Source: Rachycentron canadum
Taxonomy: Eukaryota; Chordata; Actinopteri; Carangiformes; Rachycentridae
NCBI GenBank assembly: GCA_038496675.1
Contig: CM076668.1
Location: 18,536,658 to 18,600,657, forward strand
DNA: 64,000 nucleotides
Direction: 5' to 3'
The translations under genes and the position numbers were made by a program. Below are positions 49,856 to 62,010 of the stretch, piece by piece (within the stretch, counting starts at the first letter, position 1; each line of letters begins with the position of its first letter). The notes beneath the pieces are model-generated. The model did not search any database. It was not told the origin of the DNA and was given only the letters and a program-made list of their open reading frames with translations.

Positions 49856-50254
49856 ACAGGTTAGTCCACAACACAACTTCATGATAGGAAGCAGGTCACA
49901 ACCCTGTCACATACAGGTATCACATCTATTTTCAACACAGTGAGCTACATTCACTTCCCACCATTTTATTTGACTGTCTGAACCACGGGTGTTTTAAGAG
50001 ACCTGGACATGACGCTGTAACTCAGCCTTGCTGTTAAATTTCCACAGTGGTGATTTGTGGTAATGCAACAAAAACAGCTTAATTTTGAGTATTGTTCACT
50101 GTTGCATTGCGCAAGAAAAATAGAGGAAACACTCACAACTACGAAAAAACAAAAACAAACTATGAATGATGGTTAGAAGGAGATTTTTTTATCTACTGTT
50201 TTTGCAATTTCAACCGCAGTATAAAGACTTTAGACAGTTTTAAGGCCAACAGTC

Positions 50255-50870
50255 AATGTTTGTTTCCATCATCATCATCATCATCAGTCCCTACCATTAA
50301 TCGAATGTTTATTATTGTAACCATGACAACAAAAATCTTAAAGTAGTAATTTTAAGATAAAACCACATTTTTCCCTGTAAAAGTTCATATTTTATCTACT
50401 CCAGTATTTTATTTTGAAGTGTTGATATCCATAAAAAGATATATTTGTGGTTTTAAGAACCAAAAACAATCTGAGTGTAGTTTTACATCTCCTCTCTCAG
50501 GCTGAGGTCTAGTAACGACAGGTCAGTCAGCCAATCAGAGGAGAGGATCTGAGCCTCTCTGGCTGAGGGCATTGACTGATTTGTTGTGACATCACAAAGT
50601 CACAGAAGTTCTGACAGCTGGTTTTAAGGCTCAGTGTCTGAATACAGGCTGTGAGCATTTCTCTGTGACTGAGACCTTTGATACTTTCACTGTTTTAAAA
50701 TAGAACCTAGACCTGCTTTATAATCAGAAACCACATGGTGGTCTACCTTTAGACCGTATGGACCTTTAACATCTACCTTTAGACTGTATGGACCTTTAAC
50801 ATCTACCTTTAGACCGTATGGACCTTTAACATCTACCTTTAGACTGTATGGACCTTTAATTGTTATGAGG
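50255..50870 (+). repeat. repeat family D, copy 1, with 4-unit 30-bp minisatellite
   Basis: The segment includes CATCATCATCATCATCAG, TTTATTTTGAAGTGTTGATA and TTTGTGGTTTTAAGAACCAA, and then at 50741-50860 four tandem 30-bp units (ATCTACCTTTAGACCGTATG followed by GACCTTTAAC). The whole block recurs inverted at 54842-55330, with sequence divergence and small indels. Confidence 0.85.
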
Positions 50871-50989
50871 TGCGGTCAAAACAAAGAAAAAATATCACTG
50901 TCCAAACATTGACACTCCACCAATCCACAAGATGAGATTATGTGACGTTGGAATTCGAGTCTCTGCAGTAGAGTTCAAAGGTCACAAAG

Positions 50990-52427
50990 GTCAAGCAGTG
51001 AGGCATGCAGGTGCTTCAGAGAGCTGCAGGAGGAAGTAGAAGGGGAAAAGCAGAGAAAGCTGTGAGAGAACCACAATCACGCAAGCTGCGTGTGGTTTCC
51101 AGCTTCTTGCCAAGACCTCTCACTCTCTGCGTCCCAGACTTTCTCCCTGAGTTATCCAATCCCCCTGTCATCTCCACTGGCTGCCCTCCCCACTCCCACT
51201 CTCGACCGCACACAAATGGTTTGAATAAGAGGTCTGCATGACTGGGCTGTGGCTGCAGATGAAATCCTGAAGAGTGATAGTTTACTTAGCCTAAATACCC
51301 CCGATTAGACAAATTGAAACATTGTTGTTATGCGGTGGAAACTCAAGGACCTATTGGCCGAGTGTGTTCACCCCGTTCCGGAAAAGGCTGTGCTCGCGGA
51401 CTTTCGTCATGCGAAAACCACAAGATCTGACACAAGTGGAAAAAAGCAAAACAAAAACAAACAAAACAAACAAACAAAAAAAGCTGCAACAAAATCAACT
51501 GAAATCCTTCATCAAAACAAAAACTGTAAAACAGAAAATGAAGGTCGTCACACGAAGATGATTCACGAAGGAGGCAGGCACACGCGACTCAGGCTTCTGT
51601 AACTACTGAAAAACATGTCCGACCACAAAAAGTTCTGTCCTGACTTATGGTTCGCATCATGATGTCACATTTTCCTCTCGCTCTGAAACTCTGCCGGATC
51701 ACAAACAGGGTCTGCATCGATGTGCTGCTCTCAAATGATAAACTACTCCTCTTGAAAATAAAGAAATCAATCGAAGTGTCACAGCTGATGAAGAAATTGC
51801 TCAAATACGATTTAAATGACTTGACTTCCGACTCCTTCGGTGTTTAAAGTCAGCCAACTGTCAAACCTCCTTCATCCCATTAAAAGTTGTAATTTGTAAG
51901 GCCGTGGAGACCTTTTTCTTTTAGCTACTTAAATATTACAACACACAAATACACTGCACATGCACACACTCTGTAATAATACACCAAAATTATTTTACCA
52001 GACTGGAGCTAAACAGCAGTGGAGACTCATAAAAAGGAGCAGTAGCTGCCTCATTGGCCGGCGGACTCCGTCTGGCCGGGCAGTCTGGTGTCAGTGCTCA
52101 GCGCCTGGACTCAGCGCTGGGAAAATGCAGCCACTTTGAAACTGGAAGAGCTCAGAGAAGAATCTGTGTTACCAACACAGTTCCTGCCTTTGGCTCGGGA
52201 CAGAATAATTACACAATAATCAATTAATCTACAGAAATACCTAAAACGGTGCAGTTTCAGCTCCACAGATGCAGAGATTTAGTGTTTTTATCAGTTTATG
52301 TGATTGTAAATGTGACGTCTGGACTGTGGCCACGACACGATGGAGACATTCAGGAGGGCGATGGACGTTTCTGGGTCTCAGGTCTTCACCTTGTGTCAGG
52401 TTCTCCTAATGTGCAATGGCTGGTGCT
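50990..52427. other. gene-free stretch
   Basis: No gene recognised. There is an A-rich AAAC-repeat patch at 51445-51500. Open frames of 60-90 codons show no domain features. Confidence 0.55.
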
Positions 52428-52560
52428 AAAAGAGGCACAGTGGTTCAGTGGTTCGCACTGTCGCCTCACAGCAAGAAGGTTCTGGGTTCAAACTCTGAGG
52501 GAACTTTTGTTTTTGTGTGTTTGCATGTTCTCCCTCCCACCCAGTGAGAATTGGCCCCAA
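52428..52560 (+). repeat. tRNA-derived SINE-like element
   Basis: GGCACAGTGGTTCAGTGGTT and CACTGTCGCCTCACAGCAAG followed by GGTTCTGGGTTCAAACTCTG carry recognisable A-box (AGTGGTTCGCA) and B-box (GGTTCAAACTC) positions of a tRNA-like promoter. TTTGCATGTTCTCCC follows. It matches a repeat I know to be widespread in fish genomes. It is a decayed copy. Confidence 0.75.
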
Positions 52561-52599
52561 AGGTGGAGGATAGGGGTAATGAACTGTCTGGAGGGAGAG

Positions 52600-52960
52600 C
52601 GGAGAGGCTCAAAGTCCAAGCTGCTTGATGACCTGGGTCCATCTCATCTGCTGCTGTTGGTCCACTGTGTTTGAGTCCAAAGTCAAAGCAGCATCGACTT
52701 CATGCTTCATCTGCTTCATGGAGACGCCCATTTCCTGTTCCAGCAGGACTTACTGGTTTACTAAGCAAGATATTACTGGTCTTAATTGGCCAACTGGTCT
52801 GACCTGAGCCCCTCAGAGAATCTATTAGGAAGATAGGAAAGTCTGGCCAACAATCCAGACGAGCTGGAGGCCGCGATCAAAGCTACTGGGCTTCAATCAC
52901 GCCGCCACGCACGGATGACATCACTCCTGTCAACCAAGTACTGAGTGATTAATAAATGAC
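52600..52960 (+). pseudogene. Tc1-like transposase relic
   Basis: One forward frame reads AHFLFQQD at 52725-52749, the segment before the catalytic DPKHT motif in Tc1 transposases. Shortly after, another frame reads LNWPTGLT, a stop, and APQRIYW, equivalent to the WP-SPDLSPIENLW region. Frameshifts and stops break it. It lies immediately after the SINE-like element. Confidence 0.65.
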
Positions 52961-54841
52961 TAAATTAATATTTTGAGATACTTGATTTTCAAATTTCACG
53001 AGCTTTAAGCCGTAATCATCCAAATAAAAACAAAAAAGGCTTCAAATGTGTCAGAGTTGACTCAAATTACGATTAAAGATGAACTTTTCCGTGATATTCT
53101 GATTTTTAGAGATGCACCTGTAAAGACTGAAGGGTTGGACTCTAATTTAATCTTATTTATGTACCATCCTTCCACTCAGGACGCAGCAGGACTCCACCTT
53201 ATATTTTCGTTCCATCCAAGCAGTTTGTCGTATCTCACACATGTGCTTTGTGTCTCTTAAGGTAACACAACTCTTCCCATGGGTGTGGGATCCGGTCTGA
53301 GAGAGTTCAGAGCAGCTACTCAGAGGACAGCCAGAGCCGGAGGAGCAGGAGCAGAGTTTCTTAGAGGGGATTTCGTGTGGACTCTGCACCGTCGCCTTTC
53401 AAGAACTGAAACCACAGGACCTGTAGAGGAGCAGCTCTGTTTTCTCTTGACGTCAGAGTAACATGCGCTGAACCTTCTATCACCGGGGCGGATCGATCAG
53501 TGTCTCCTCATCTCATTATTACCGTCTCATGTCCAAGGGTTGATGATACACTTGAGCTTGATGATGTGCTATCAAGTGTTTGCTTGTATGCATTTATTAT
53601 TGTGTCCATATGGCTCCGGGTTGTGTGTTTCAGGGAACCGACTGACCTGAGTCAAACATTTCCGCTGCTTGAACCATAAAACATTTTCCAGCCTATGAAT
53701 TCCTTTTGGTTTCAAAGTGACAGAGAACATTATGTTTTAAGAGCTCACACACACTGAAGTTATTTGGACCTCCTCCCTTCAAGTGTGTACCTCTGATTTT
53801 ACTACAGATTCAATGTTTTACACAGATAAAGGGGAGCAGAAAGGAATCCATTGTGTATTTGCCAGAAAAGGATTTATTTCATCATTTATACACAATCTGA
53901 TCTTATTTATTCGGACCGAGGTGCAGGCTGCACGTGAGCAAAGAGCGAGGATGCTTTGATATGATGAACGGGAGGTGCTGAAACAAATTAGAATTTGTGC
54001 ATGGAGCTCAGCTGGGAGGTAATATATGAATGTTTCACGTCAGTCTCAAGATGGCACCGCTTGAAAGTTTTGAACTCTGGTACCCACAATTCCAGTCGCA
54101 TAATATCAGACCTCTGTGCTCCACTTTCAGGTTTGACTCATCACTTCCTGTGGTGGGAGGCGAACCATCCCCCGCAAAAGCGCAGGGGGTGGTTTCCTTT
54201 TTCTCCACATTACTTCGTGCCTGAGCCCAAATGGGACACTTCCATGCTTAATTTCTGCCTCCAAGCGTTCCCATAATGCCTCTGTGTCAAATCCAGCTGA
54301 CGGCCCTTCCTGTTACCTAACTTACACATGACTCCAACCTTTGTATAGATAAACTGAGCATGTTTTACTGGGTGGGTTTCCTGAGCTCAGCCAACCCTTG
54401 CTAACACACTGGAAACAATGAGAGGTCAGTACACACCCCCACCCACACAGCCACCTTTCTCATATTGAAATTGCGTGGGCTCTCTGATAAACAAGCACTT
54501 TGACACTGAATAGCAGCTATCCAGGTAATAGTTAGTTAATCAAGCTTTAACCATCTCTCACAAGTTCTCTTCTTGGTTTTCAGAAAACCACAGTTATCTC
54601 TTCTCCTGTGTACGAATGCATGCGACACCATGTTATAATTCTTTTTTACATGGAATCGACTCAATGGCAGCAGCCCCCCCCCCCTTTTTTATCGCTTCAC
54701 AGCGACTTGATTTACAAACTACAAAACTGCTGTTTTGAGGCACAAAGAGAAGCTTTTTCTGACCTGACGCCACGATCAGCCAGACATTTATCAATGGATT
54801 CCAAAATCATTTATCAATAATAAATAAGGATTTAAATCCAG
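52961..54841. other. gene-free stretch
   Basis: No gene or clear repeat recognised. A C run is at 54675-54685. The 93-codon frame at 53995-54276 and its overlapping 64-codon frame show no family signature. Confidence 0.5.
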
Positions 54842-55330
54842 GCACCAGTTAAAGGTCCATACGGTCTAAAGGTAGATGTTAAAGGTCCATACGGTCTAAA
54901 GGTAGATGTTAAAGGTCCATACAGTCTAAAGGTAGATGTTAAAGGTCCATACGGTCTAAAGGTAGATGTTAAAGGTCCATACAGTCTAAAGGTAGACCTC
55001 CATGTGGTCTTTGATTGTGGGACCCACATTGCAGGATGTAGTTTGTGGTTGGTTTGTTTACCTAAAATCTGCTTTATTTTGATTGGATCAAACAGACAGC
55101 CAATCAGAAGACTAGAGAGGAGCCTGAGAGTGAAGATGTAAAACTACACTGAGATCATTTTTGGTTCTTAAAACCACAAATATATCTTCTGATGGATCAA
55201 CACTTCAAAATAAAAGACTGGAGAAGAGTCAAATATGTTTTATGTTAAAATTACTGTTTCTTTATGGTCTTTGTTGCCATGATTACGATAATAACCGTCC
55301 TGATTAAGGTGGGGGAATGATGGTGAAAAC
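54842..55330 (-). repeat. repeat family D, copy 2, with 5-unit 30-bp minisatellite
   Basis: Inverted relative to the copy at 50255-50870. Five tandem 30-bp units (AAAGGTCCATACGGTCTAAA followed by GGTAGATGTT) lie at about 54848-54997, followed by AAAACTACACTGAGATCATT, TTTTGGTTCTTAAAACCACA and AACACTTCAAAATAAAAGAC, matching the reverse complement of copy 1 in the same order. Confidence 0.85.
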
Positions 55331-58300
55331 ACCATTGACTGTGAGCCTCACGTGTGAAAGTCTGGCTCGGCCTTTAGAGCACAGTGACTTCACAGCTCTG
55401 TAAAGGCTCATTAACGTGACTCAAAGCCAGATGATGCAACACCATCACTGGACCAGAGGAAGTTTTCAAACCCCCCATGAAGCAGGTGAGACAACTACAT
55501 TTTCTTTTCTTTTGCTATAAAGGCTCCATTATCCTCCCCACACGCCTGCCCCCACAAGAGCTGCCACCCAGTATGTCCCCGTCCAGAGGCCATGAGAAGT
55601 AAAGGGGCTCTCAGCACCAGGCGAGTCAGGCAGATTTTCCATTGGTTTAATGAGAATCACAGGCAGAAGAGAGGAAATGTGCAGGATATTTATAGAAAAA
55701 CGAGAGGAATGCGAGCCCCCTAATTGTGCTTAGTCTATCTCCCTGCTGCAAAACCTGCTCACCACCCTGACTTTAACATGGGCTCGAAGCCTCGAAGGGA
55801 AACAGACACATGGAGCAAGAAAGGTTAAAAAAACAGACATTATCAGCTCCTGCTCTTTGTAGAGACCGTGATCGTGGGTTTGAGTGTAAAAATCCTTTCA
55901 CGCTCAATTTGTAGAGGAGAAAATATCAGGTTTTTGCTTAAACTGTAGTAGAAATAAATTTTGGCCAGTGAAGTGGCTCCGTTGGGCTCCACAAATATTT
56001 GAACAGCTTTTAGATGAAGCATCTTGAAATGTGATTTAGTCAGTCGTGGTCCTGAGTTATAAAAACTGTGACCTGGTGATGTGACAGAGGAAAAGTTTTA
56101 TTTGACTCCAAATCCCCGCAGCACTGATGTTCAGCCTCAGATGTCCTTTGTGTTTATTACCATAGGACACAAAGGTCAGTAGTTAACTCACTGACACGTG
56201 AAGCTTCACACGACTGGAACTGGAATTTTTCAAGTTTATTTCACGATAAACTCAAACACTCAAATGTAACAGCGGACCCAAAATTTTGCACCATAACACT
56301 GGATTTTCAGAAACAATCAGCTTCGGGGCCTGAACATATTAATGGGCCTGAACATATTAATGTTCCAGTTAATGCTAATTTACTGCTCACTTCATCACTG
56401 CGGAGTTCAGTGTTCCTTTAAACACAAGCAGATAAACAGGAAACTCTGCTGTGGTAAAGTGTAAAGGAAAACCTCAGTGAGCCTCCTGTGAAGTTGACCT
56501 TAATCAATCAGATGATCTCCTCTGAATGGTATTCTGACATTTCTTCATTAATGTTAGATAATCAAACGGCTGCGCAGGGATTTCTTTTGTTGAATTCATA
56601 TAAATGTCAACTCATGAGGTCGAGCTGCGGCGGCTAAATTGAATTAGAAACAAGCTTTCAACGCAAGACAACAATGTTCCAGTTGCATCCACGGTGAACG
56701 GTAACTTAATCAAAAATGTCTAAGTTCAATCCAAACATGTTAATTCAATGAATGACTTCATGAGAACATATATTTTTTATTTCCATTTCAAGATTTTTCC
56801 ATGTTTCCTTCTTTTCCTCTCAGGAGGTAATCGGTTGGACTCGGACTCCAGGTAAAAAACGGCCTCCTTTTCCAAACCCCCCCCCCACCCCCTCTGGGTG
56901 GGAAAAAAGCTTTGGCTGCTGTTTTCACGAAAGCATTGTTGTTTTTTGTTGTTGTTGTTGTTGTTGTTGTACACGTCTGGACGAAGCTCATCCTCATCAT
57001 CCTCCTGCTGGAAGCTCGGAGGTTGTTTTCTCGGAGCAAACTCCCAGTGAAGATTAATTCAGCGTCCTAACCCAAATCCACACACGACCCCTTTTCTCTC
57101 CCTCTAGGAAAATCTAAGAAGCGCGATGAGCAAACAGCCTTAATGAAATGCACACTCTTTCCTTGGTGCAGTAAATCACTTGCAGCGCGACTGTGTGTTT
57201 ATGTCATGTTTGCCCTTTGTTGTCACTAAAACACTGTCCCCCTCCACTGGCGCTGTTCTGCAAGGTGCATTCAGGAAAGAGGCTTTCCACTTCAAAGTGG
57301 ATTCCCAGCACAAAAAAAAAAAAGCTACTCAACAACAAACACAAAGTGGAATCAGACTTATCTTAAGTCGGTGATTAAATACATTAAACAGGGCTTCATA
57401 ATCAGTTGAATTAGGTGGATAATACATCACAGGGATGAGCAGCATGGAAAATAAGTGTAATCCACTTCAGTGAAAAACACTCCAGCGTAATGCAAGAGCA
57501 TGTGCTGTCAACGTTATGTCATTTTGCATGCAACCAGGCGCTCAACGCGTACACATCTGTGAGTGCGAGATTGGTGGTGTAAAACACCCAAACATCGGGT
57601 ACTTGACTGTTTGGATTTCTCCGTAATGAGGTCTGATGATAGGCCGAGCTGGTGAGGACTGCAGGACGGCTTCACATCGACCAATAGGAGCTCTGAGTCT
57701 GAGTCTGGGTTGTTATTACAGTAGTCCTGCTCCCCGGGCAAAAAGGTTCTGTCATTTCTTTATTTATTCTGCAGGGCCACATGGTGGTATTTACCCTCAA
57801 ACAGACAGCGGAACGGGAAGGCCGAGAGATTGGATCTCACTATTTACTAAACAGGGCAGTGATACACCTGTTTTTGCCCTTAATCTCAGCCTGACCCCTT
57901 GTTGTCCTTTTGTCTTCCTGTTGTGTTGAATGCCATTCCTAATTCCCTTCTCTCCAAAGTGAGGTGGGCAGTTTTTTCCTCCTTAAAGATGTAATCGTGG
58001 CAGCGCACAGCTACGTGAGTGAGCAGAGAGATACGTGAAAGCCCATTAAAAGCCGAGCTGACGCCGCTCCAGCTGTAAACATGTGGACTGTCGATGAGCG
58101 GTGCCACTAACCGTTTCAGGGCATCGAGTCTCTGCCGCCTGACCTAAAAGCATCATGTCTGGTCCGGTTGTGTCGAGTGTCTGCTTTGCTGCAAAAACCC
58201 AAAACAGAGGACAAAGAAACACGCAGCTTTAGTTTCACAGCTCTGCTCCGACGGTTTCGTGTTATTTGGATCAGGAAATTTAAATGTTACTTTCAGGTTT

Positions 58301-60220
58301 TTTCTTGGTCTTCTTTGGCCTCTTAGTGGATTAACTTTGTCAATACAGGAAGAAACAAAGGGTCTGTGTCTGTACCCTGATGTACTCCAGTAAAAATCCT
58401 CTTCATCCATGTTTATTATATCCAGACTAGTAAGTTCTGTGATGACCTTCAAGGCCTCGTCACTGCAGGTGTCAGAGGCTAATGGACGTTTCTATCAAAC
58501 GTTCAAATCGAAGGAATACAAGAGTCTTTCACTGGAAAGAAAACAGTGATATTGTCATCTTGCAGTTAGAGTCCCTTCTCTCCCTTTCAGATCTGTCTTT
58601 CATACTCAGAACGGCCCGATCCCTTTGACTGGATCAGCTCAGATCAACCATGATAAGCTCTAATAAGCGTTTCCCTGCCCAAGGGTTACCTCAGCCCAGC
58701 TCACGTGGCTCCTCGGGGCAGCAGCATCAAACAGTTCGCAAAAAACAAAGTGAATAAGCCATAAACTTTATGTTATAATCTGATTATTGACCCAACTCAC
58801 TCAAGGTTTCCAAACGGTATTTGGGTAAAGCTTTCTATTGGTTATGTATACGACTGGTGCCGCCTACACACGTTAAGTATTGACCTTAAACCCCATTTTT
58901 ATGTCATTTTGCTACTGTGGTGTATCACCGTGTCTATTTTTGCAGAAACACTGTGGTTTGGCCGTCACATGAGAGCACTGTAGATTCACAGCAGTTCTGA
59001 CAGTTTGGTTTCCTGTCCTTAAACTGCTCACAACCTGTGCCGTGATGCAAAAAGTCACCAAAGCAGCCTGATGTAAAGTAGATGCCACAGGTACTTTCAC
59101 ACAACACGATGAAAAGGTGCCTGAACTGACAAATCTGGCGAGGAGGTTTTCTGCATGTGATCCTGAACAGCATTAAAACTTTAGTCGAGGGTCATTGTTT
59201 GATGAAGAGTGTTTGTGCTTCTAAACCTCCCATCATTAATGAACCTGAGAGTTTAAACAATGCAACTCTTAATTCAGTTATAACCTTTTTCGAATAATCA
59301 GAACGTGCTGTTTGCATGAGGTTCTTATTCGGGGTGTTGTCTTAATCAAGTTAATACTGGGAATATTACAGCCCATGTAAATGTTATGTCTGTGTGCAGC
59401 TGCCAAAAAGGTCTGATCTTTAGCCAGTTTCTCCTCATGTCCAAGACAGGGTATGGAAAGTCATAAAATAAGCAGAGAATATGATGTATTACATGTAGAA
59501 AAGCTTTGAAAGGGTAAATGGAGTCCTGCTCTGATGATGAGACAATAATAAAATAAAATACTTAGAAGAAAAATGTTTTGGATGTTAGACAGAGAGAAGT
59601 CTGCCCTGCCATGTTACGTTATTCAACACATTTCCTCCCGATCTCACAGCTGTGCAGGTCATTAGCAAACAGTTTCACGGGAACCATGGGCCCTGCCAAA
59701 ACCTCTGCTGCAACTCCTGCTGTACATCCTGGGGTCACGGCAGGCCTCTGGGCCTGGATCCATCAGAGGTCTGAGACTTAAATGAGACACTCTGAAACAC
59801 AGAGGGCTACTGGCGATGACAGATCCCCGAGGCTGGACAGGATCGCGGCTGCCGATTCGTGACCTGAGGTCTGAACGGTAGGGAGACGATAGCACGCAGT
59901 GGCACTCCCATACCAAGCTCGGCCAAGCAAAGACCAGAAACCCGAATGGCGTGAAGCTGAGCTGTAGACCCGGGACTTGGCTTCGGGTCTCTGAGACTTT
60001 ATTTACTTCAGACCTGAGTGCCTTAGGACTCGTCTCAGGCAGCGACCTGGTAAAATCCCAAACCAAAAAAAAAAAAAAAAATAGACAGATTCAGGGCAGA
60101 CTTGCACAGTCTGAGTCCTTGGATGCATTAAGTCTTCATCACGAAGGGACATGGTCTGGAACAATGGTGCTTTGTGCTAAATACTATCACTACTAATATC
60201 ACAATTGCTAACAATGAAAA
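55331..60220. other. gene-free stretch, possible conserved non-coding DNA
   Basis: Nearly 5 kb without a recognisable gene or firm repeat, except for a C run at 56878-56886, a (GTT)n at 56940-56970 and an A run at 60064-60080. Segments near 55600-55790, 56560-56760, 57860-58110 and 58560-58740 have balanced composition and no repeat hallmarks, which would fit conserved non-coding elements. That is inference from texture only. Confidence 0.4.
56940..56970. repeat. (GTT)n microsatellite
   Basis: A short run of GTT trinucleotides. Confidence 0.9.
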
Positions 60221-60224
60221 TGTT

Positions 60225-60720
60225 AACTGGTTGATGTCTAGCAGGTATAATGTTGACCATGTTCAATGTCTCAGCTTAACGTGTTAGCATGCTATCCACA
60301 CATCCATCCATCCATCTTCCTCCACCTATCCTGGAAATGGCAGGGAGTTCCAGACGTCCTTCTCCCCATCAACGCTTTCCAGATCCCAAGACGCCCCCAG
60401 GCCAAATGGGATGTTTAGTCCCTCCAGCAAGTTCTGGGTCAACCCTGAGGTCTAAAATGAGCTCATTAGCACTAAACCGCAGTGTTGTGTCATTAGTTTT
60501 GCAGATGTTTGGTCATAAACCAAATTTGTACCTAACTGGATGCGGAAGTGAATGGATGAAATTCCAACATTTCATCCAGTACTTGAGATTTTTCTCTTTA
60601 ACCCAAACTGTCAACATTATGGTCATTAGGATTCGGCCTCTGCAAAAGAACAAGACTGTGTGGATGAAATTTGAAGCTAATCCATCAGATACTTGCTGAG
60701 ATCTCAGTCTGAACCAGAAG
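60225..60720 (+). repeat. composite of decayed teleost repeats
   Basis: AACGTGTTAGCATGCT is followed by a CATCCATCCATCCATC run, then ACGCTTTCCAGATCCCAAG and TTTAGTCCCTCCAGCAAG, and later GGTCATTAGGATTCGGCCTC. Each phrase resembles a repeat I have seen widely in fish genomes. No intact coding frame remains. Confidence 0.5.
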
Positions 60721-61879
60721 ATGCCACCAGCTTCAAGTTCACTTTGAAAGAAAAATGCTTAAACCACAAACTCAAAACATGACACTGGTGACTTTCAACA
60801 TGCTTATGAATACTTGACCTAAGACTCAGAGGCTATAGGACAAAACAACAGTTTATTCTGATGAGCCACCATTGCCAACAGGTCTTCCTGGACCTGGCCT
60901 GAGTCTAAGTGGGTTATAAAAAATATCCAGCCTACTCAGGGACTGTCCAAGTTCATGTGCGGCACATGTGGACTGGCCTTTCAGAATAAAATCCCTCAGC
61001 ATTAAGCAAAACGTGACTTGCTGTTTGACAAACAGCTGAATCGATGAGATAAACGAAGGTGTGGAAACAGCTGATCTGTCCATTCAGCTCCTGCACAAAT
61101 GTCTGCACCGCGCTGTAAAGGTAAAGGTGCGTTTGTCTCTCCACTTGTTGTTATGAGGGTTACCAAAATACTTTTACAATGGAGGGTGGCCAGCGCTGCA
61201 TGCTGATCTGTGTGTTGCCATAACACAGGAGGAGCCTTTCATGTCAGTCTAATGCCGTGTTTACCATCGTTTCTATTGTCCCTGAACTTTTATTTTGGAC
61301 ACAGAGCTACAATAGAAACACTGACGTCTGAAATAATGACATCGAATTCCTGAATGGGATTATAACAAAGGACCACGCTCAGAAAACATGTCGGGGGGGG
61401 GGTTTATAATTCCTTGAAAACCAAAGCTCCAGACACATGAAGCCATAAGTCTGATGACATTTAAGCGTTATATGCTGTTTTAGCCACCTCTTAATGTTTC
61501 AATCTGTACAATGAACGTGTTAACAACTATATTTCTAATTAACTTTCCATTGCTCCGGACTGCATCACATGTTGCTTGTACTGGACAGTGAATGTAGTAA
61601 TTGTGTTGTTGCATCAGTGTGTTGTAAATGCTGATTGTGTCCGGCATCCAAACCTACTTGGTTTTTATTTCTAAATCTGCCCCTTCATCGGTTGGAAATT
61701 AGCCAGGTGGCTAACACTGACGCATTCACACACATGTTGATTAATGACCATTGTCCTTATTAATAAATCAGTGATTTGTTTGATGTCTTTTTGCAGTGAA
61801 CCATGGGAAACACGTTGGTGACTCTGCCAAGAAACTTCCTGAATGAAATCACCTGAGCTCCGGTTTAGGTACATTTTCT

Positions 61880-62010
61880 ACTTTGTAGAGAGCGAGGCTA
61901 GCTGTACCCCCCCGTTTTTAGTCTTTATGCTAAGCTAGGCTAACTGCCTCCTGGCTCTAGCTCTTTATAGTGGTATTTATCCTCTCATCTAACTCAGCAA
62001 AACAGAAGAA
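61880..62010 (+). repeat. teleost GCTAAGCTAGG-type repeat
   Basis: TTTTTAGTCTTTATGCTAAGC, GGCTAACTGCCTCCTGGCTC and TATCCTCTCATCTAACTC are phrases of a repeat family common in fish transcripts and introns. The block at 12530-12680 looks like the opposite-strand portion of the same family. Confidence 0.6.
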
